From positions 1 to 64,000 of the forward strand of contig CAJTEM010000020.1 in the NCBI GenBank assembly GCA_910575255.1: DNA of 64,000 nt. The letters run 5' to 3'. Below, piece by piece: positions 17,247 through 25,803 of the stretch. How positions within the stretch are numbered: position 1 is the first letter of the stretch; each line of letters opens with the position of its first letter. A model generated the notes under the pieces. That model did not search any database. It was not told where the DNA came from and worked only from the letters and a program-made list of their open reading frames with translations. Position numbers and translations under genes: made by a program. Origin of the DNA: Lachnospiraceae bacterium (GTDB taxonomy: Bacteria > Bacillota > Clostridia > Lachnospirales > Lachnospiraceae).

Positions 17247-17286
17247 ATCCGTGGTATCACAGGTGTCAAAATGCTTTTTGACACCT
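17247..17286. repeat. Second dispersed repeat (R2), divergent copy
   Basis: It keeps tgcggagcaatcc and the following hairpin, here aggtgtcaaaa (17261-17271) with ttttgacacct (17276-17286). Compared with copy 1, both arms have changed together (ggggtc/gacccc to ggtgtc/gacacc). It sits right after the Fic gene and may terminate it. The remaining bases to 17513 show no other feature. Confidence 0.65.
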
Positions 17287-17512
17287 ATATCTGTTATGCT
17301 GCGAAACAAACAAAGAAATAGCGGGAGAACGCGGAGATAATAAGCGATACAGAAATAGGGCTTCAGGAACTGTAAGAAAGTTGTCATACTCTTTACGGGG
17401 AAAATATGGTATGATCAGGGAAACAAAAGGTAACAGTTCAAGAGTTATCTGAACTGTTACAACAAAAGAGGGATATCTCAGGAGTAAATAATAAAGAACA
17501 GGAGATTCATTC

Positions 17513-18760
17513 ATGAGAAACCGTAAGAGTTTGCTGGCAATCGGCCTCAGTATAGGGATGGTAGGCAACCTGATCTGGTTTTGCCTGCCGGCTTATGCAG
17601 ATGTCACAGTGCCGCCGCACCCATCGGCGCAGGAGAATGGCGGCATGTTGCCGGGGCAGGCGCTGCCCGGAGGGCTGCCGGGAACAGGAACAGGTGCGAT
17701 TGCCGTAGGAAACGGACAGCCGGGAAGCGGGACGGTGACGGCAGGCAGCGGACAGAAGGGACAGGGGCCGGGAGGCGCACCGGCGGTTTCTGACTCGCCG
17801 GTATCCGTGGGTCCGGGAAGCGGTCAAAACATGCCTGGAGACCCGAAGGACGGGCAGCAGCCTGCAGGCACGGTAAGCGGGCAGCAGTCTACAGAGGCAG
17901 GAGCCGGGCAACAGCCGGCAGACGGCAATGCAAAGGGGCAGCAGGCAGCGCCAAACCAGCCAGTGCAGACACAATTGCAGGAGCCGGAGATCGCAGCCGA
18001 AGGAGCGGTGCTGATCGATGGTGCGACAGGGAAGATATTGTATGGGAAAAATGCGGATCAGCAGTTCTATCCGGCCAGCATTACGAAGATCATGACAGCT
18101 TTGCTGGTATTAGAGCGCTGCGCACTGAATGATATGGTTACTTTTTCCGCCGGTGCGACGACGAATCTGGAATCCGGCGCAGTGTCGCTGGATATCACGG
18201 AGGGAGACCGGCTGACAGTGGAGCAGAGCCTTCACGGTCTGCTGATGAAATCGGCAAATGAGATCGGCAACGGGCTGGCAGAGCATGTGGCAGGGAGTGT
18301 CTCGGACTTTGCAGAGCTGATGAATGCCAGGGCAAGGGAGCTCGGATGCACGAATACCCATTTTGTCAATCCTCATGGGCTGAATCATTCTTCCCATAAG
18401 ACGACGCCCCATGATATGGCTCTGATTATGCGGGCAGCACTGCAGAACAAGGATTTCCGGCGGATTGATACGACGCTTACCTATGATTTTCCGGCCACTC
18501 AGAAAGCATCGGCCAGAACCATCACCATGGGCCATAAGATGATGTATCCTTCCGATTCCCGGTATTATGAGGGAATTATCGGGGGAAAGACCGGTTACAC
18601 CTCACTGGCAGGCAATACGCTGGTAACCGGAGCGGAGAGAAACGGGGTACAGCTGATTGCGGTGATTATGAAGTCAAAGCAGACGCATTATACGGATACC
18701 AAAGCGTTGTTGGATTACGGCTTTTCCAATTATCAGACTTTGATGGGGAATCAGGGATAG
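17513..18760 (+). CDS. D-alanyl-D-alanine carboxypeptidase (peptidase S11, low-molecular-weight PBP)
   Basis: A 415-residue protein. A signal peptide (about 1-29, ending AYADV) is followed by a 120-residue Gly/Gln/Pro/Ser-rich linker built from imperfect G-Q-Q repeats. The S11 domain then shows the SxxK motif (S189, K192), SAN (S247-N249) and KTG (359-361), so all active-site motifs are present. It trims the terminal D-Ala from peptidoglycan pentapeptides outside the cell. The long linker between signal and catalytic domain is unusual and probably lets the enzyme reach into the wall. The usual C-terminal beta domain and amphipathic anchor are absent or very short. It is likely monocistronic. 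Confidence 0.88.
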   Translation: MRNRKSLLAIGLSIGMVGNLIWFCLPAYADVTVPPHPSAQENGGMLPGQALPGGLPGTGTGAIAVGNGQPGSGTVTAGSGQKGQGPGGAPAVSDSPVSVGPGSGQNMPGDPKDGQQPAGTVSGQQSTEAGAGQQPADGNAKGQQAAPNQPVQTQLQEPEIAAEGAVLIDGATGKILYGKNADQQFYPASITKIMTALLVLERCALNDMVTFSAGATTNLESGAVSLDITEGDRLTVEQSLHGLLMKSANEIGNGLAEHVAGSVSDFAELMNARARELGCTNTHFVNPHGLNHSSHKTTPHDMALIMRAALQNKDFRRIDTTLTYDFPATQKASARTITMGHKMMYPSDSRYYEGIIGGKTGYTSLAGNTLVTGAERNGVQLIAVIMKSKQTHYTDTKALLDYGFSNYQTLMGNQG

Positions 18761-18775
18761 TAGGGAAGACAGCTG

Positions 18776-18811
18776 CTGACGCAGCCGCGCCTTGGCGCGG
18801 GTGTGCGTCAG
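18776..18811 (+). terminator. GC-rich hairpin after the carboxypeptidase gene
   Basis: ctgacgca and tgcgtcag enclose an inner ccgcgcc/ggcgcgg stem. A short T stretch follows only later (near 18822). It is a plausible terminator between the carboxypeptidase and the TetR regulator. Confidence 0.5.
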
Positions 18812-18863
18812 GACGCAGACCTTTTATCAGGATTAGGTTTGGAATATCGGAGGAAGGAAAGCC

Positions 18864-19448
18864 ATGGCCAAGAAGAATGCCCGCAACACCCGCAGCAGAA
18901 TTGTAAATGCAGCATGGAAGTTATTTTATGAGCAGGGGTATGAGGATACCACAGTGGAAGAGATTATCGAAGTGTCCCATACCTCCAAGGGTTCCTTTTA
19001 TCATTATTTTGACGGCAAGGATGCACTGCTCGGCACTTTAAGTTCACTGTTTGACGAGAAATATCAGGAGCTTTCCCTGCAGATGGATCCGGAATCAGAT
19101 GCTATGGAAAAGCTGTTGTTTTTAAACAGTGAACTGTTTGCCATGATTGAGAACCGTGTTTCGGTAGAGCTTTTGGCACGGCTTTTGTCGACGCAGCTGG
19201 TGACCAATGGGGAAAAGCATCTCCTTGACAGAAACCGTACCTATTACAAGCTGCTCAGAAAGATCATCAGCGAAGGGGTAGAAGCAGGAGAACTGAACGG
19301 CCAATCCAGCGTCAGCGAGATGGTGAAAATCTATGCCATGAGCGAGAGGGCGCTGATGTATGACTGGTGCCTGTGCGGCGGAGAATATTCCCTGCGTCAG
19401 TACAGCGCTGCCGTTTTGCCGTCATTTCTGAGCAGTTTTTTGCCCTGA
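18864..19448 (+). CDS. TetR/AcrR-family transcriptional regulator
   Basis: A 194-residue protein with an N-terminal TetR helix-turn-helix: RIVNAAWKLFYEQGYEDTTV, then EIIEVSHTSKGSFYHYFDGKDALL (about 13-57). The C-terminal ligand domain has no recognisable signature. It has a GGAGG site and its own start after the hairpin at 18776. It ends six bases from the stop of the convergent symporter gene. Its target is unknown; neither neighbour is divergent from it, so local autoregulation only is suggested. Confidence 0.85.
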   Translation: MAKKNARNTRSRIVNAAWKLFYEQGYEDTTVEEIIEVSHTSKGSFYHYFDGKDALLGTLSSLFDEKYQELSLQMDPESDAMEKLLFLNSELFAMIENRVSVELLARLLSTQLVTNGEKHLLDRNRTYYKLLRKIISEGVEAGELNGQSSVSEMVKIYAMSERALMYDWCLCGGEYSLRQYSAAVLPSFLSSFLP

Positions 19449-19453
19449 GAGGG

Positions 19454-20986
19454 TTATTTTCCCACTTCTTCAAATTCTTTTACAATCTCTTCCGACGGCG
19501 CTTTGGTTGCCAGAGAGACGAGTACGATTGCTGCCAGAGCCAGCAGAAATGCAGGAAGCAGCTCGTAGATATTCCAGGCGCCGCCCAGTGGCTTCACCAG
19601 ATATTTCCACACAAAGACCATGATACCGCCGGTGAACATACCGGCCAGGGCTCCCTGGAAATTGCTGCGTTTCCAGAAAAGAGCTGTCAGGACTACCGGT
19701 CCAAAGGAGGCCCCAAAGCCCGCCCAGGCAAAGGATACGATGTTGAATACGGAGCTGCCGGGATCCCAGGCCAGTACCAAGCTTACCAGAGCGATAGCGG
19801 CAACGGTTACACGCGCGGCCAGCATGGAAGCCTTTTCGGAGAGCCGGATCTTAAAAAAGTCCTGCATCAGATTCTGAGAAACTCCGGAAGCTGCCGTCAA
19901 AAGCTGGGAATCTGCCGTAGACATGGTACAGGCCAGAATGCCGGCCAGCACGACACCAGCCACTATGGATGCCAGGAAGCCATATTGTCCCAAAAGTCCG
20001 GCCAGCCGAATAATCGTGGTTTCCGATTCTGCACTGGAAGCAAACAAGGGGATTCTTCCGGCAATGGATGCCCCATATCCGATGATTCCGATCAGGATAG
20101 CTACGAACATGGAGATCACCACCCAGACCGAAGCGATCCGGCGGGATACCCGGATCTCCTTTTCCTCACGGATTGCCATAAACCGCAGAAGAATATGCGG
20201 CATTCCGAAATATCCAAGTCCCCAGGCGCACATGGAAAGCATATTCAAGGTTCCATAAGGAACCGCTGTATTGGATGCCCGGTCATGAAGATATACCAGG
20301 CTCAGATAACCGTCCAGGGAACGGGCGTTATCGGCTACAGCCTGCCATCCGCCGGCAACCCGGACACCAAAGAATACGATGACAATCAAGGCAAGAGTCA
20401 TAACAATGCTCTGAATCAGATCCGTGGTGGACACTGCCAGAAAACCGCCCATGACCGTATAGCCGACGATCACCAGCGCCCCTAAAAGCATGGCCAGATG
20501 ATAGTCCACGCCAAACAGGCTGGAAAACAGAGTGCCAACGGCTTTAAACCCGGACGCCGTGTAGGGAATAAAAAAGATCAGAATGATAATGGCAGCAATA
20601 CACATGAGAATATTCCGGTCATCCCGGTAACGCCGCGAAAAAAAGTCCGGGATGGTGATGGCGCCGCAGGCCATGGAATAGCGCCGCAGTCTTTTGGCAA
20701 CAATCAGCCAGTTGAGATAAGTGCCGGCTGCCAGCCCGATCGCGGTCCAGCCGGCGTCTGCGATTCCCGACAGATAGGCGACACCCGGAAGCCCCATGAG
20801 CAGCCAGCTGCTCATGTCCGATGCCTCCGCGCTCATCGCTGCCACCAGCGGCCCCAGCTTCCGGTTGCCCAGATAAAAGCCTTCTGCAGAGCTGTCACTG
20901 TTTTTGCTGAAATAGTAGCCGATATAGACCATCAAAATCAGATATGCCGCAATGGCAAGAAGAATTCCTATTTGTCCTGTATTCAT
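19454..20986 (-). CDS. putP: Sodium:solute symporter, PutP-like (proline)
   Basis: A 510-residue membrane protein of the SSS family with about 13 hydrophobic segments. The N-terminal GFYLGNRKLGPLVAAMSAEA, the SDMSSWLLMGLPG motif and the later AWAGFGASFGPVVL match PutP-type Na+/proline symporters. The length is typical. It would import proline (or a related solute) with Na+, useful for Stickland-type fermentation or osmotic balance. The gene is monocistronic with an aggagga ribosome site. The upstream 300 bases up to 21340 are A/T-rich with no clear promoter that I can name. The substrate is inferred from family only. Confidence 0.85.
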   Translation of the reverse strand: MNTGQIGILLAIAAYLILMVYIGYYFSKNSDSSAEGFYLGNRKLGPLVAAMSAEASDMSSWLLMGLPGVAYLSGIADAGWTAIGLAAGTYLNWLIVAKRLRRYSMACGAITIPDFFSRRYRDDRNILMCIAAIIILIFFIPYTASGFKAVGTLFSSLFGVDYHLAMLLGALVIVGYTVMGGFLAVSTTDLIQSIVMTLALIVIVFFGVRVAGGWQAVADNARSLDGYLSLVYLHDRASNTAVPYGTLNMLSMCAWGLGYFGMPHILLRFMAIREEKEIRVSRRIASVWVVISMFVAILIGIIGYGASIAGRIPLFASSAESETTIIRLAGLLGQYGFLASIVAGVVLAGILACTMSTADSQLLTAASGVSQNLMQDFFKIRLSEKASMLAARVTVAAIALVSLVLAWDPGSSVFNIVSFAWAGFGASFGPVVLTALFWKRSNFQGALAGMFTGGIMVFVWKYLVKPLGGAWNIYELLPAFLLALAAIVLVSLATKAPSEEIVKEFEEVGK

Positions 20987-21345
20987 AATTGTCCTCCTCT
21001 TAAAATGACGTCATGTTTTCCTGCTTGTGATCCGGGGCATCCCAATCCGATGGAAGCGAAGCAGCCCTCCCCGGCGAAACACAGAATGGGCACATTATAG
21101 CACGACAAAAAATAGAACGCAATACAGAACAAATTATAGACTAAATACCGTACTATTATATTTAAAACTATAAAAAATCAAGTAAACACAAGAAAAAAGC
21201 ACAATACTAAAAACATAATAGTATTAAACGGTTATTGGAATAGAATTGTATTTGTTTTCGTACATGGGTTACTGTTTTAAGGGCGGGCTGTTTCCGGATC
21301 CGGTAGCCACCAGTCCCTAATGCAAGTATCCTGTGTATCAATGTT

Positions 21346-21401
21346 ATGAGGATTGCGGGAACACAAAGTGCGGAGCAATCCGGTATCAGAGGGGTCAAAA
21401 G
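21346..21401. repeat. Second dispersed repeat (R2), copy 2, truncated
   Basis: It matches 15361-15416 at 55 of 56 bases. It then breaks off inside the hairpin (ggggtcaaaag followed by acctatg instead of the second arm) and runs directly into a coding fragment at 21399. Confidence 0.8.
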
Positions 21402-21500
21402 ACCTATGAATTGTTTTCAAAGCAGGCAGAGAAAACACCGGACTATTTAGCGCTGGTTTTCCGGGATAAGAAGATTACTTACCGGCAGCTAATTTCCCAT
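21402..21500 (+). pseudogene. Fragment of an NRPS adenylation (AMP-binding) domain
   Basis: In frame, about 30 codons read YELFSKQAEKTPDYLALVF followed by RDKKITYRQL. This is the conserved start of nonribosomal peptide synthetase adenylation domains (F..QA..TPD..A..F.D..LTY.EL). Nothing of the domain follows. It joins the truncated R2 repeat at its left end, suggesting that recombination left a piece of a lost NRPS gene. The rest of the gap to 21550 has no other recognisable feature. Confidence 0.6.
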
Positions 21501-21549
21501 AAAATCACCACCTGCTTTCAAATAGCATATTGTTTTTGAAGCCATTCAG

Positions 21550-21723
21550 TCAGAAAATACCGGTATAGGTAAGACTATTTAGAAGTCCCTCCCAGGCGTC
21601 AGGATGCTTAACAAAATAATACGGACACTCCTTGCCTGTCACATCATAGTGACGGTTTGTCAGCCTTCTGCCGTGTTTTTTTCGCCTTGCTCTGACGGAT
21701 GCCTGGCACTCCCGTACCGTCAC
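21550..21723 (-). CDS. Possible 57-residue basic protein coupled to the ABC permease
   Basis: A GTG at 21723 overlaps the TGA of the permease-propeller gene (GTGA), and the frame stays open for 57 codons. The product has a very basic stretch (RARRKKHGRRL) and then a KECPYYFVKHPDAWEGLL segment. I do not recognise it. The codon pattern and the coupled start are mildly in favour of a gene; the small size and the A/T-rich repeat-like sequence at its end argue against. It could be a chance frame. Confidence 0.3.
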   Translation of the reverse strand: MTVRECQASVRARRKKHGRRLTNRHYDVTGKECPYYFVKHPDAWEGLLNSLTYTGIF

Positions 21724-23720
21724 GGCTCAAAAATCACCTCCTTCCCGTCCGATTTTAGAATCATGGCAACTTTCTCTCCGTCATAATCAACAGACAGGGC
21801 CGGGTCATTTGAAATCTTCAGACTGTGGGCGCCGTCCCTGCCGCACAGATAAACGCAGTCGTGATCCATGCGGTTGATAAAGTACAGCCCCTGCCCGGTC
21901 AGGCAGAAGCCGGAAGCAACAACATTCCGAAAGGGTCTTGCTTTGTGGGTCCTGGTGTCATACGCTGTCAGCAGAGAATCTTCGTTGATGAAGTAGATTG
22001 TCCGTCCGTCAAAAGCGATATTTCCTTTCGTGGGGATGTCCAGCATTTGAGTTCGCTGAATCGTCCTGTCCACTTCCGTAATCCCATCATTCGTAATGAA
22101 AAAGAGGCTGTCGTTGTTCAGGAAAAAGCCATAGCAGTATTGCAGAAACATCCAGGTATCCCCCACGGTATAGTCAATTCCCAGCAGAGAGCGTCCGCTG
22201 TCCGTTATTTTCTCGAAAATAACCTGTTCCTCAAGGGTTTCTGTATCAAGCCGGACGATGGACACCTGAGTAGCTGTGCTGTTGTAGCTGCCGACCCGAT
22301 CCACATACTGTTCTGTGCGGGAGGCCATATAATAAATGTACGGGGCATCCATATAGACGGCTTTGACGGATTCCCCATCCGAAAAGGCCCCGAACAGCGG
22401 AGAGAGGGCCAAATCCGTCAAAGCGCCGGTTGTCCGGTTTTCCAGAGTGTATGTCCGCGTCTGGTCATCGTAGATCACACTGTAAGTTTCCGACACGCTT
22501 TGGGAAGATGAATTGAATATCCCGTTTGCGGATTCTGTGACAGAGCAGCCGGACAACGGGAGCAGCACCAGCAGGCAGAGCGCGGCAACCCTGCAGCCTC
22601 TGACGGGTTTTCTTCCAGACTGCCAGCAGTTTGTGTTTTGCCGCAGGACCCACCATACCATGAGGGCGCAGCACACAGCAGACAGGCCAAGCAGGGCCAG
22701 AAGCTCCTGGGAGGAACGCTCCGAAAAAGTCACGATGGGTTCTCTTGTCAACGAATCCTCCACAGAGGAAGCCCCCTCCAGAAAGCCGGTTGCCAGCATG
22801 AACGGCAGGGGCAGCGGCAGGCGATAGCAAATCTGCCTGGACAAGCCGATGTAGGGAATCAAGGTAGATGCCACCCCGATCACCACCGTCAAAGCATATT
22901 TCTTCACCAAAACAGAGGTAAAAAGCAGCAAGGCGGCAAGATACACCGAGCCAAAGCAGCGCAGGAAGGTCAAAATCAGATACGCGGCCAGCAGGGAGAT
23001 ATTTTTGGTACTGCCCCCGAAACCGGCGATACTCTGAACAGGGTACTCCCCGTGGGGCAGGCCATATTTTATTCCGAAGAAAGCAAAGCGAACCAGGGCC
23101 AGCCCTCCGCAGAAAGCAAACACGGCGCAGAGGGTTATCACGACTTTGCTTCTGGCACTCTCGCGGCTCTGGGGCGCCGTCCGCAAAAGCGCGTCCATCT
23201 GGCAGCTATACTCCGGGCAAAAAACCGTAGCTGCCAGAATCAAAATGACAAGGAACAGCGGGAAGTCCAGCGTTTGGGCGGAAAACAGCCCCGCCCAGCC
23301 GTTTGTTTTCAGAAAGTAACGATTGCCGGTGTTCTCGCAGATATATAAATATTGCTGATACGCGGCTTCAAAGCCATGCTCATGGGCCAACACAGTGCCC
23401 GTCTCTGCGATCTGCCGCTCATACTGTTTGGCTGTGATCTGGCCGCTGTAATAGCTTTCCTGGGACCCGGAGCGGATACTGCGGGCCTCCGTGATGGCCT
23501 GGGCCTCCTGCTCCAGCCAAGCGGCTTTTTCCTCTGTGTACGCCCCGTCCAGCCGTTCCAGATACCACTCGTATTCCTCACGGTATTCTTCCATCGCGCT
23601 GTTCTGCGGTCTGTCGGCTGCAGCCAGCCAAACTGTGCTGACCAGGAGCGCGGCCAGGATATAGCATAGGCCACGCTGGTAAATCATCAGTTTTTTCCAT
23701 TCATAAGAGAAAACACTCAT
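21720..23720 (-). CDS. ABC-2-type permease fused to an extracytoplasmic beta-propeller-like domain
   Basis: A 666-residue protein from a single uninterrupted frame. Residues 1-360 are a permease: one N-terminal membrane segment (17-35), a large outer loop (38-150), then several more segments to about 358. After a basic turn (RKPVRGCR), residues 378-392 form a hydrophobic stretch ending in LPLSGC, exactly like a lipoprotein signal. Residues 393-666 are repeated blades with tyrosine-rich motifs (IYYMASRT, LFFITNDG, IYFINED, LYFINRMD), like DUF5050-type propellers. A transporter part and a sensor/binding part thus appear joined. The start at 23720 overlaps the upstream permease stop by four bases; an upstream extension has no ribosome site. 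Substrate unknown; inferred to be a peptide or envelope-active compound. Confidence 0.7.
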   Translation of the reverse strand: MSVFSYEWKKLMIYQRGLCYILAALLVSTVWLAAADRPQNSAMEEYREEYEWYLERLDGAYTEEKAAWLEQEAQAITEARSIRSGSQESYYSGQITAKQYERQIAETGTVLAHEHGFEAAYQQYLYICENTGNRYFLKTNGWAGLFSAQTLDFPLFLVILILAATVFCPEYSCQMDALLRTAPQSRESARSKVVITLCAVFAFCGGLALVRFAFFGIKYGLPHGEYPVQSIAGFGGSTKNISLLAAYLILTFLRCFGSVYLAALLLFTSVLVKKYALTVVIGVASTLIPYIGLSRQICYRLPLPLPFMLATGFLEGASSVEDSLTREPIVTFSERSSQELLALLGLSAVCCALMVWWVLRQNTNCWQSGRKPVRGCRVAALCLLVLLPLSGCSVTESANGIFNSSSQSVSETYSVIYDDQTRTYTLENRTTGALTDLALSPLFGAFSDGESVKAVYMDAPYIYYMASRTEQYVDRVGSYNSTATQVSIVRLDTETLEEQVIFEKITDSGRSLLGIDYTVGDTWMFLQYCYGFFLNNDSLFFITNDGITEVDRTIQRTQMLDIPTKGNIAFDGRTIYFINEDSLLTAYDTRTHKARPFRNVVASGFCLTGQGLYFINRMDHDCVYLCGRDGAHSLKISNDPALSVDYDGEKVAMILKSDGKEVIFEP

Positions 23721-24937
23721 TTTGCCCTCCGAACACAGCGGTGATAGTTTTCCGCTGACAGAAAATAGATTGCAGCTGCAAGCACAAGGCCCGCGATCAG
23801 AGCAAAGCATATTGCGGCCTGCCAGGTCAGGATAGGGAATCCGCCCAGGTTTACAAACTCCGTTTTGCCCAGGAGAACACGGTTTGTCAGCAGAGAATAA
23901 GGGTTCAGCACCTTTGGCCAGACGAAATTGGAGTAGGCGCGGGCGGCTCCGCTGACGGTCAGCGCCATACAGAGGGACAAACCCATGACAAAGGGGAGCA
24001 GGGCATTTTTCCAGAACATCGAAACCAACAGCCAAAGCATCCCGATCGCCCATGTGCCGGCGCATTTCAGTGCCGCAGACAGGAGCACATACTGGAAAAT
24101 GCTGATATTGACGGAGCTTTCAGCAAAGTTCGGAATTGCGAATACCGGCAGGGCCAGCCCTTCAAAGGTCTGAAAGGAGGCTGCAAAACCAATCAGGTCA
24201 AGGAGAGAAAACCACAGCGATATCAAGAGCAGAAACAGGGTGGCTGCAAGGATTTTCGCCAGGGCTGTTTTTCTGCCGCCGCCCGGACTTACCAGCAGCA
24301 GCATGTCCATCTGCGTCTCCTTCTCGCTCACAAAGGTTCCGATGATCCCATAGAGACAGAGCAGGAGGGTCAGGACAATGGAAAAATCATAGTTCAGATA
24401 GTAATTGCACATTTCCCGGTAGGAAAAGGCGGGGATAATGCGGCCGGCATAAAGGTTATAGATCGCGCCGCTCTTCCTCTGCTGGTAGACTGCTCCCCGT
24501 TCCCCATAGAGCGAGGCGTTTTGCCGCGCTCTGTTTGCCACTTGCTCTGACCGGCCGCTGTACTCATAGAAATACTGCATAGGCTGCACAAAATACCTGT
24601 CCAGCAGATTCCTGTCGCTATACAGGTTCCCGGTCATCGTGTTGGGGTCATCGGTGGCTGTGCTTGCGGTCATATCCGATGTGGCCTCCACAAGAGGCAC
24701 ATACACAGCAAGCAGCCGTTCCACCTTCTCCGGGGTGATTTCCCCCTGGTATTCCTCATAGAGCTGCCAATGGTGCGTGTGCCAGCTCCGCTCTCCGTTC
24801 CCGTCTGTCAGATAGGAGTAGGATTTGTATTCGCCATAGATTTTGAACAGGCTGGCAAGGCTGAACACCACAAAGAGCGCCAGAATGGAGCGTTTCCGGA
24901 ACTGCTTGATAAACTCATACCGTATCAGACGTATCAT
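23717..24937 (-). CDS. ABC-2-type transporter permease
   Basis: A 406-residue membrane protein. It has an N-terminal segment (about 18-35), an outer loop of some 150 residues with no clear motif, then about six membrane segments between 180 and 400, the ABC-2 layout. A FVSEKETQMDMLLLVSPGGG turn after the second membrane segment is the usual coupling region in such permeases. The start at 24937 lies inside the end of the ATPase gene (23-base overlap), and the stop overlaps the next permease by four bases, so ATPase and both permeases are translated together. The two permeases are similar in plan and probably form a heterodimer. Confidence 0.78.
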   Translation of the reverse strand: MIRLIRYEFIKQFRKRSILALFVVFSLASLFKIYGEYKSYSYLTDGNGERSWHTHHWQLYEEYQGEITPEKVERLLAVYVPLVEATSDMTASTATDDPNTMTGNLYSDRNLLDRYFVQPMQYFYEYSGRSEQVANRARQNASLYGERGAVYQQRKSGAIYNLYAGRIIPAFSYREMCNYYLNYDFSIVLTLLLCLYGIIGTFVSEKETQMDMLLLVSPGGGRKTALAKILAATLFLLLISLWFSLLDLIGFAASFQTFEGLALPVFAIPNFAESSVNISIFQYVLLSAALKCAGTWAIGMLWLLVSMFWKNALLPFVMGLSLCMALTVSGAARAYSNFVWPKVLNPYSLLTNRVLLGKTEFVNLGGFPILTWQAAICFALIAGLVLAAAIYFLSAENYHRCVRRAK

Positions 24938-25802
24938 AGCGCGCCCCCCTGCAATAGTACAAGAATACATCCTCCAGGTTGGGCCGGACAGGCTGTGCGG
25001 CCTTGACCAGGCATCCATCTTTAACAATGCGGAGGGTAAACTGTCCGTCCTCCTGCTTCATGTTGCTGACACAGTACATATCGGTCAGCAGCGCGGCATC
25101 CTTGGCTCCGGCGGTTACATTCCACACCTTGCCCTCAATGCTCTGCTCCAGCGCGGCGGGTGTTCCCTGCATGAGAAGCGTCCCCTGTTTCAGCAGCAGG
25201 ATTTCCCGCGCAATGCACTCAACATCGGAAACGATGTGGGTTGCCAGCAGGATCGTCCGGTCCTGGGCGAACCGGGAGATAAGATTGCGAAACCGTATCC
25301 TCTCGCTGGGGTCAAGACCGGCGGTAGGCTCGTCCAGAATCAAAATTTTGGGGTCGGACAGCATGGCCTGCACGATGCCGACGCGCTGGCGCATACCGCC
25401 GGAGAGCGCGCCGATTTTCTTGCCCCGTGCGTCCGTCAGATTTACCGTGGCAAGCAGCTCCGAAACCCGGTCTTGCGCTTCATGGGTGGGAATGTCTTTC
25501 AGCGCACACATATAGAGCAGAAAATCCTTGACGGTAAAATCCCGATAGAAGACAGGGTACTGCGGCATATAGCCGATCTGGGACAGGAACGCTTTGCCCA
25601 GCGTCCTCACATCCTGACCGTCCAGCCGGATCGTGCCGCTGTCCCCGCGCAGAATGCCTACAAAGGTATTGATAAGCGTGGTTTTTCCGGCCCCGTTTTC
25701 ACCCAGCAGGCCGTACACGCCCTCGCCCAATGTGGCGGTAAAGTTTTTCAGCGCATACTTTTTCTTGTATTGCTTCGATACGCTTTCAAATGTGATCTCC
25801 AT
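24915..25802 (-). CDS. ABC transporter ATP-binding protein
   Basis: A 295-residue ATPase with Walker A GENGAGKTT (about 35-43), the Q-loop near YMPQYPVF, signature LSGGMRQR, Walker B ILILDEPTAGLDP and the switch His in ATHIVSD. The roughly 80-residue C-terminal extension is typical of ATPases serving ABC-2 exporters. The start at 25802 is one base from the lipoprotein stop; an upstream in-frame start lies inside that gene and lacks a ribosome site. It drives the two permeases downstream. Context with a two-component system suggests a resistance or detoxification exporter. Confidence 0.88.
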   Translation of the reverse strand: MEITFESVSKQYKKKYALKNFTATLGEGVYGLLGENGAGKTTLINTFVGILRGDSGTIRLDGQDVRTLGKAFLSQIGYMPQYPVFYRDFTVKDFLLYMCALKDIPTHEAQDRVSELLATVNLTDARGKKIGALSGGMRQRVGIVQAMLSDPKILILDEPTAGLDPSERIRFRNLISRFAQDRTILLATHIVSDVECIAREILLLKQGTLLMQGTPAALEQSIEGKVWNVTAGAKDAALLTDMYCVSNMKQEDGQFTLRIVKDGCLVKAAQPVRPNLEDVFLYYCRGARYDTSDTV

Positions 25803-25803
25803 G

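Noticed and set aside
19367-20485. Long plus-strand frame (372 codons) opposite the symporter gene
   Set aside because: Shadow of putP: rich in Gln, His and Gly with no domain, and no ribosome site.
21604-21786. Plus-strand 60-codon frame at the end of the ABC operon
   Set aside because: No ribosome site; it overlaps the end of a real gene on the other strand and a more plausible coupled frame there.
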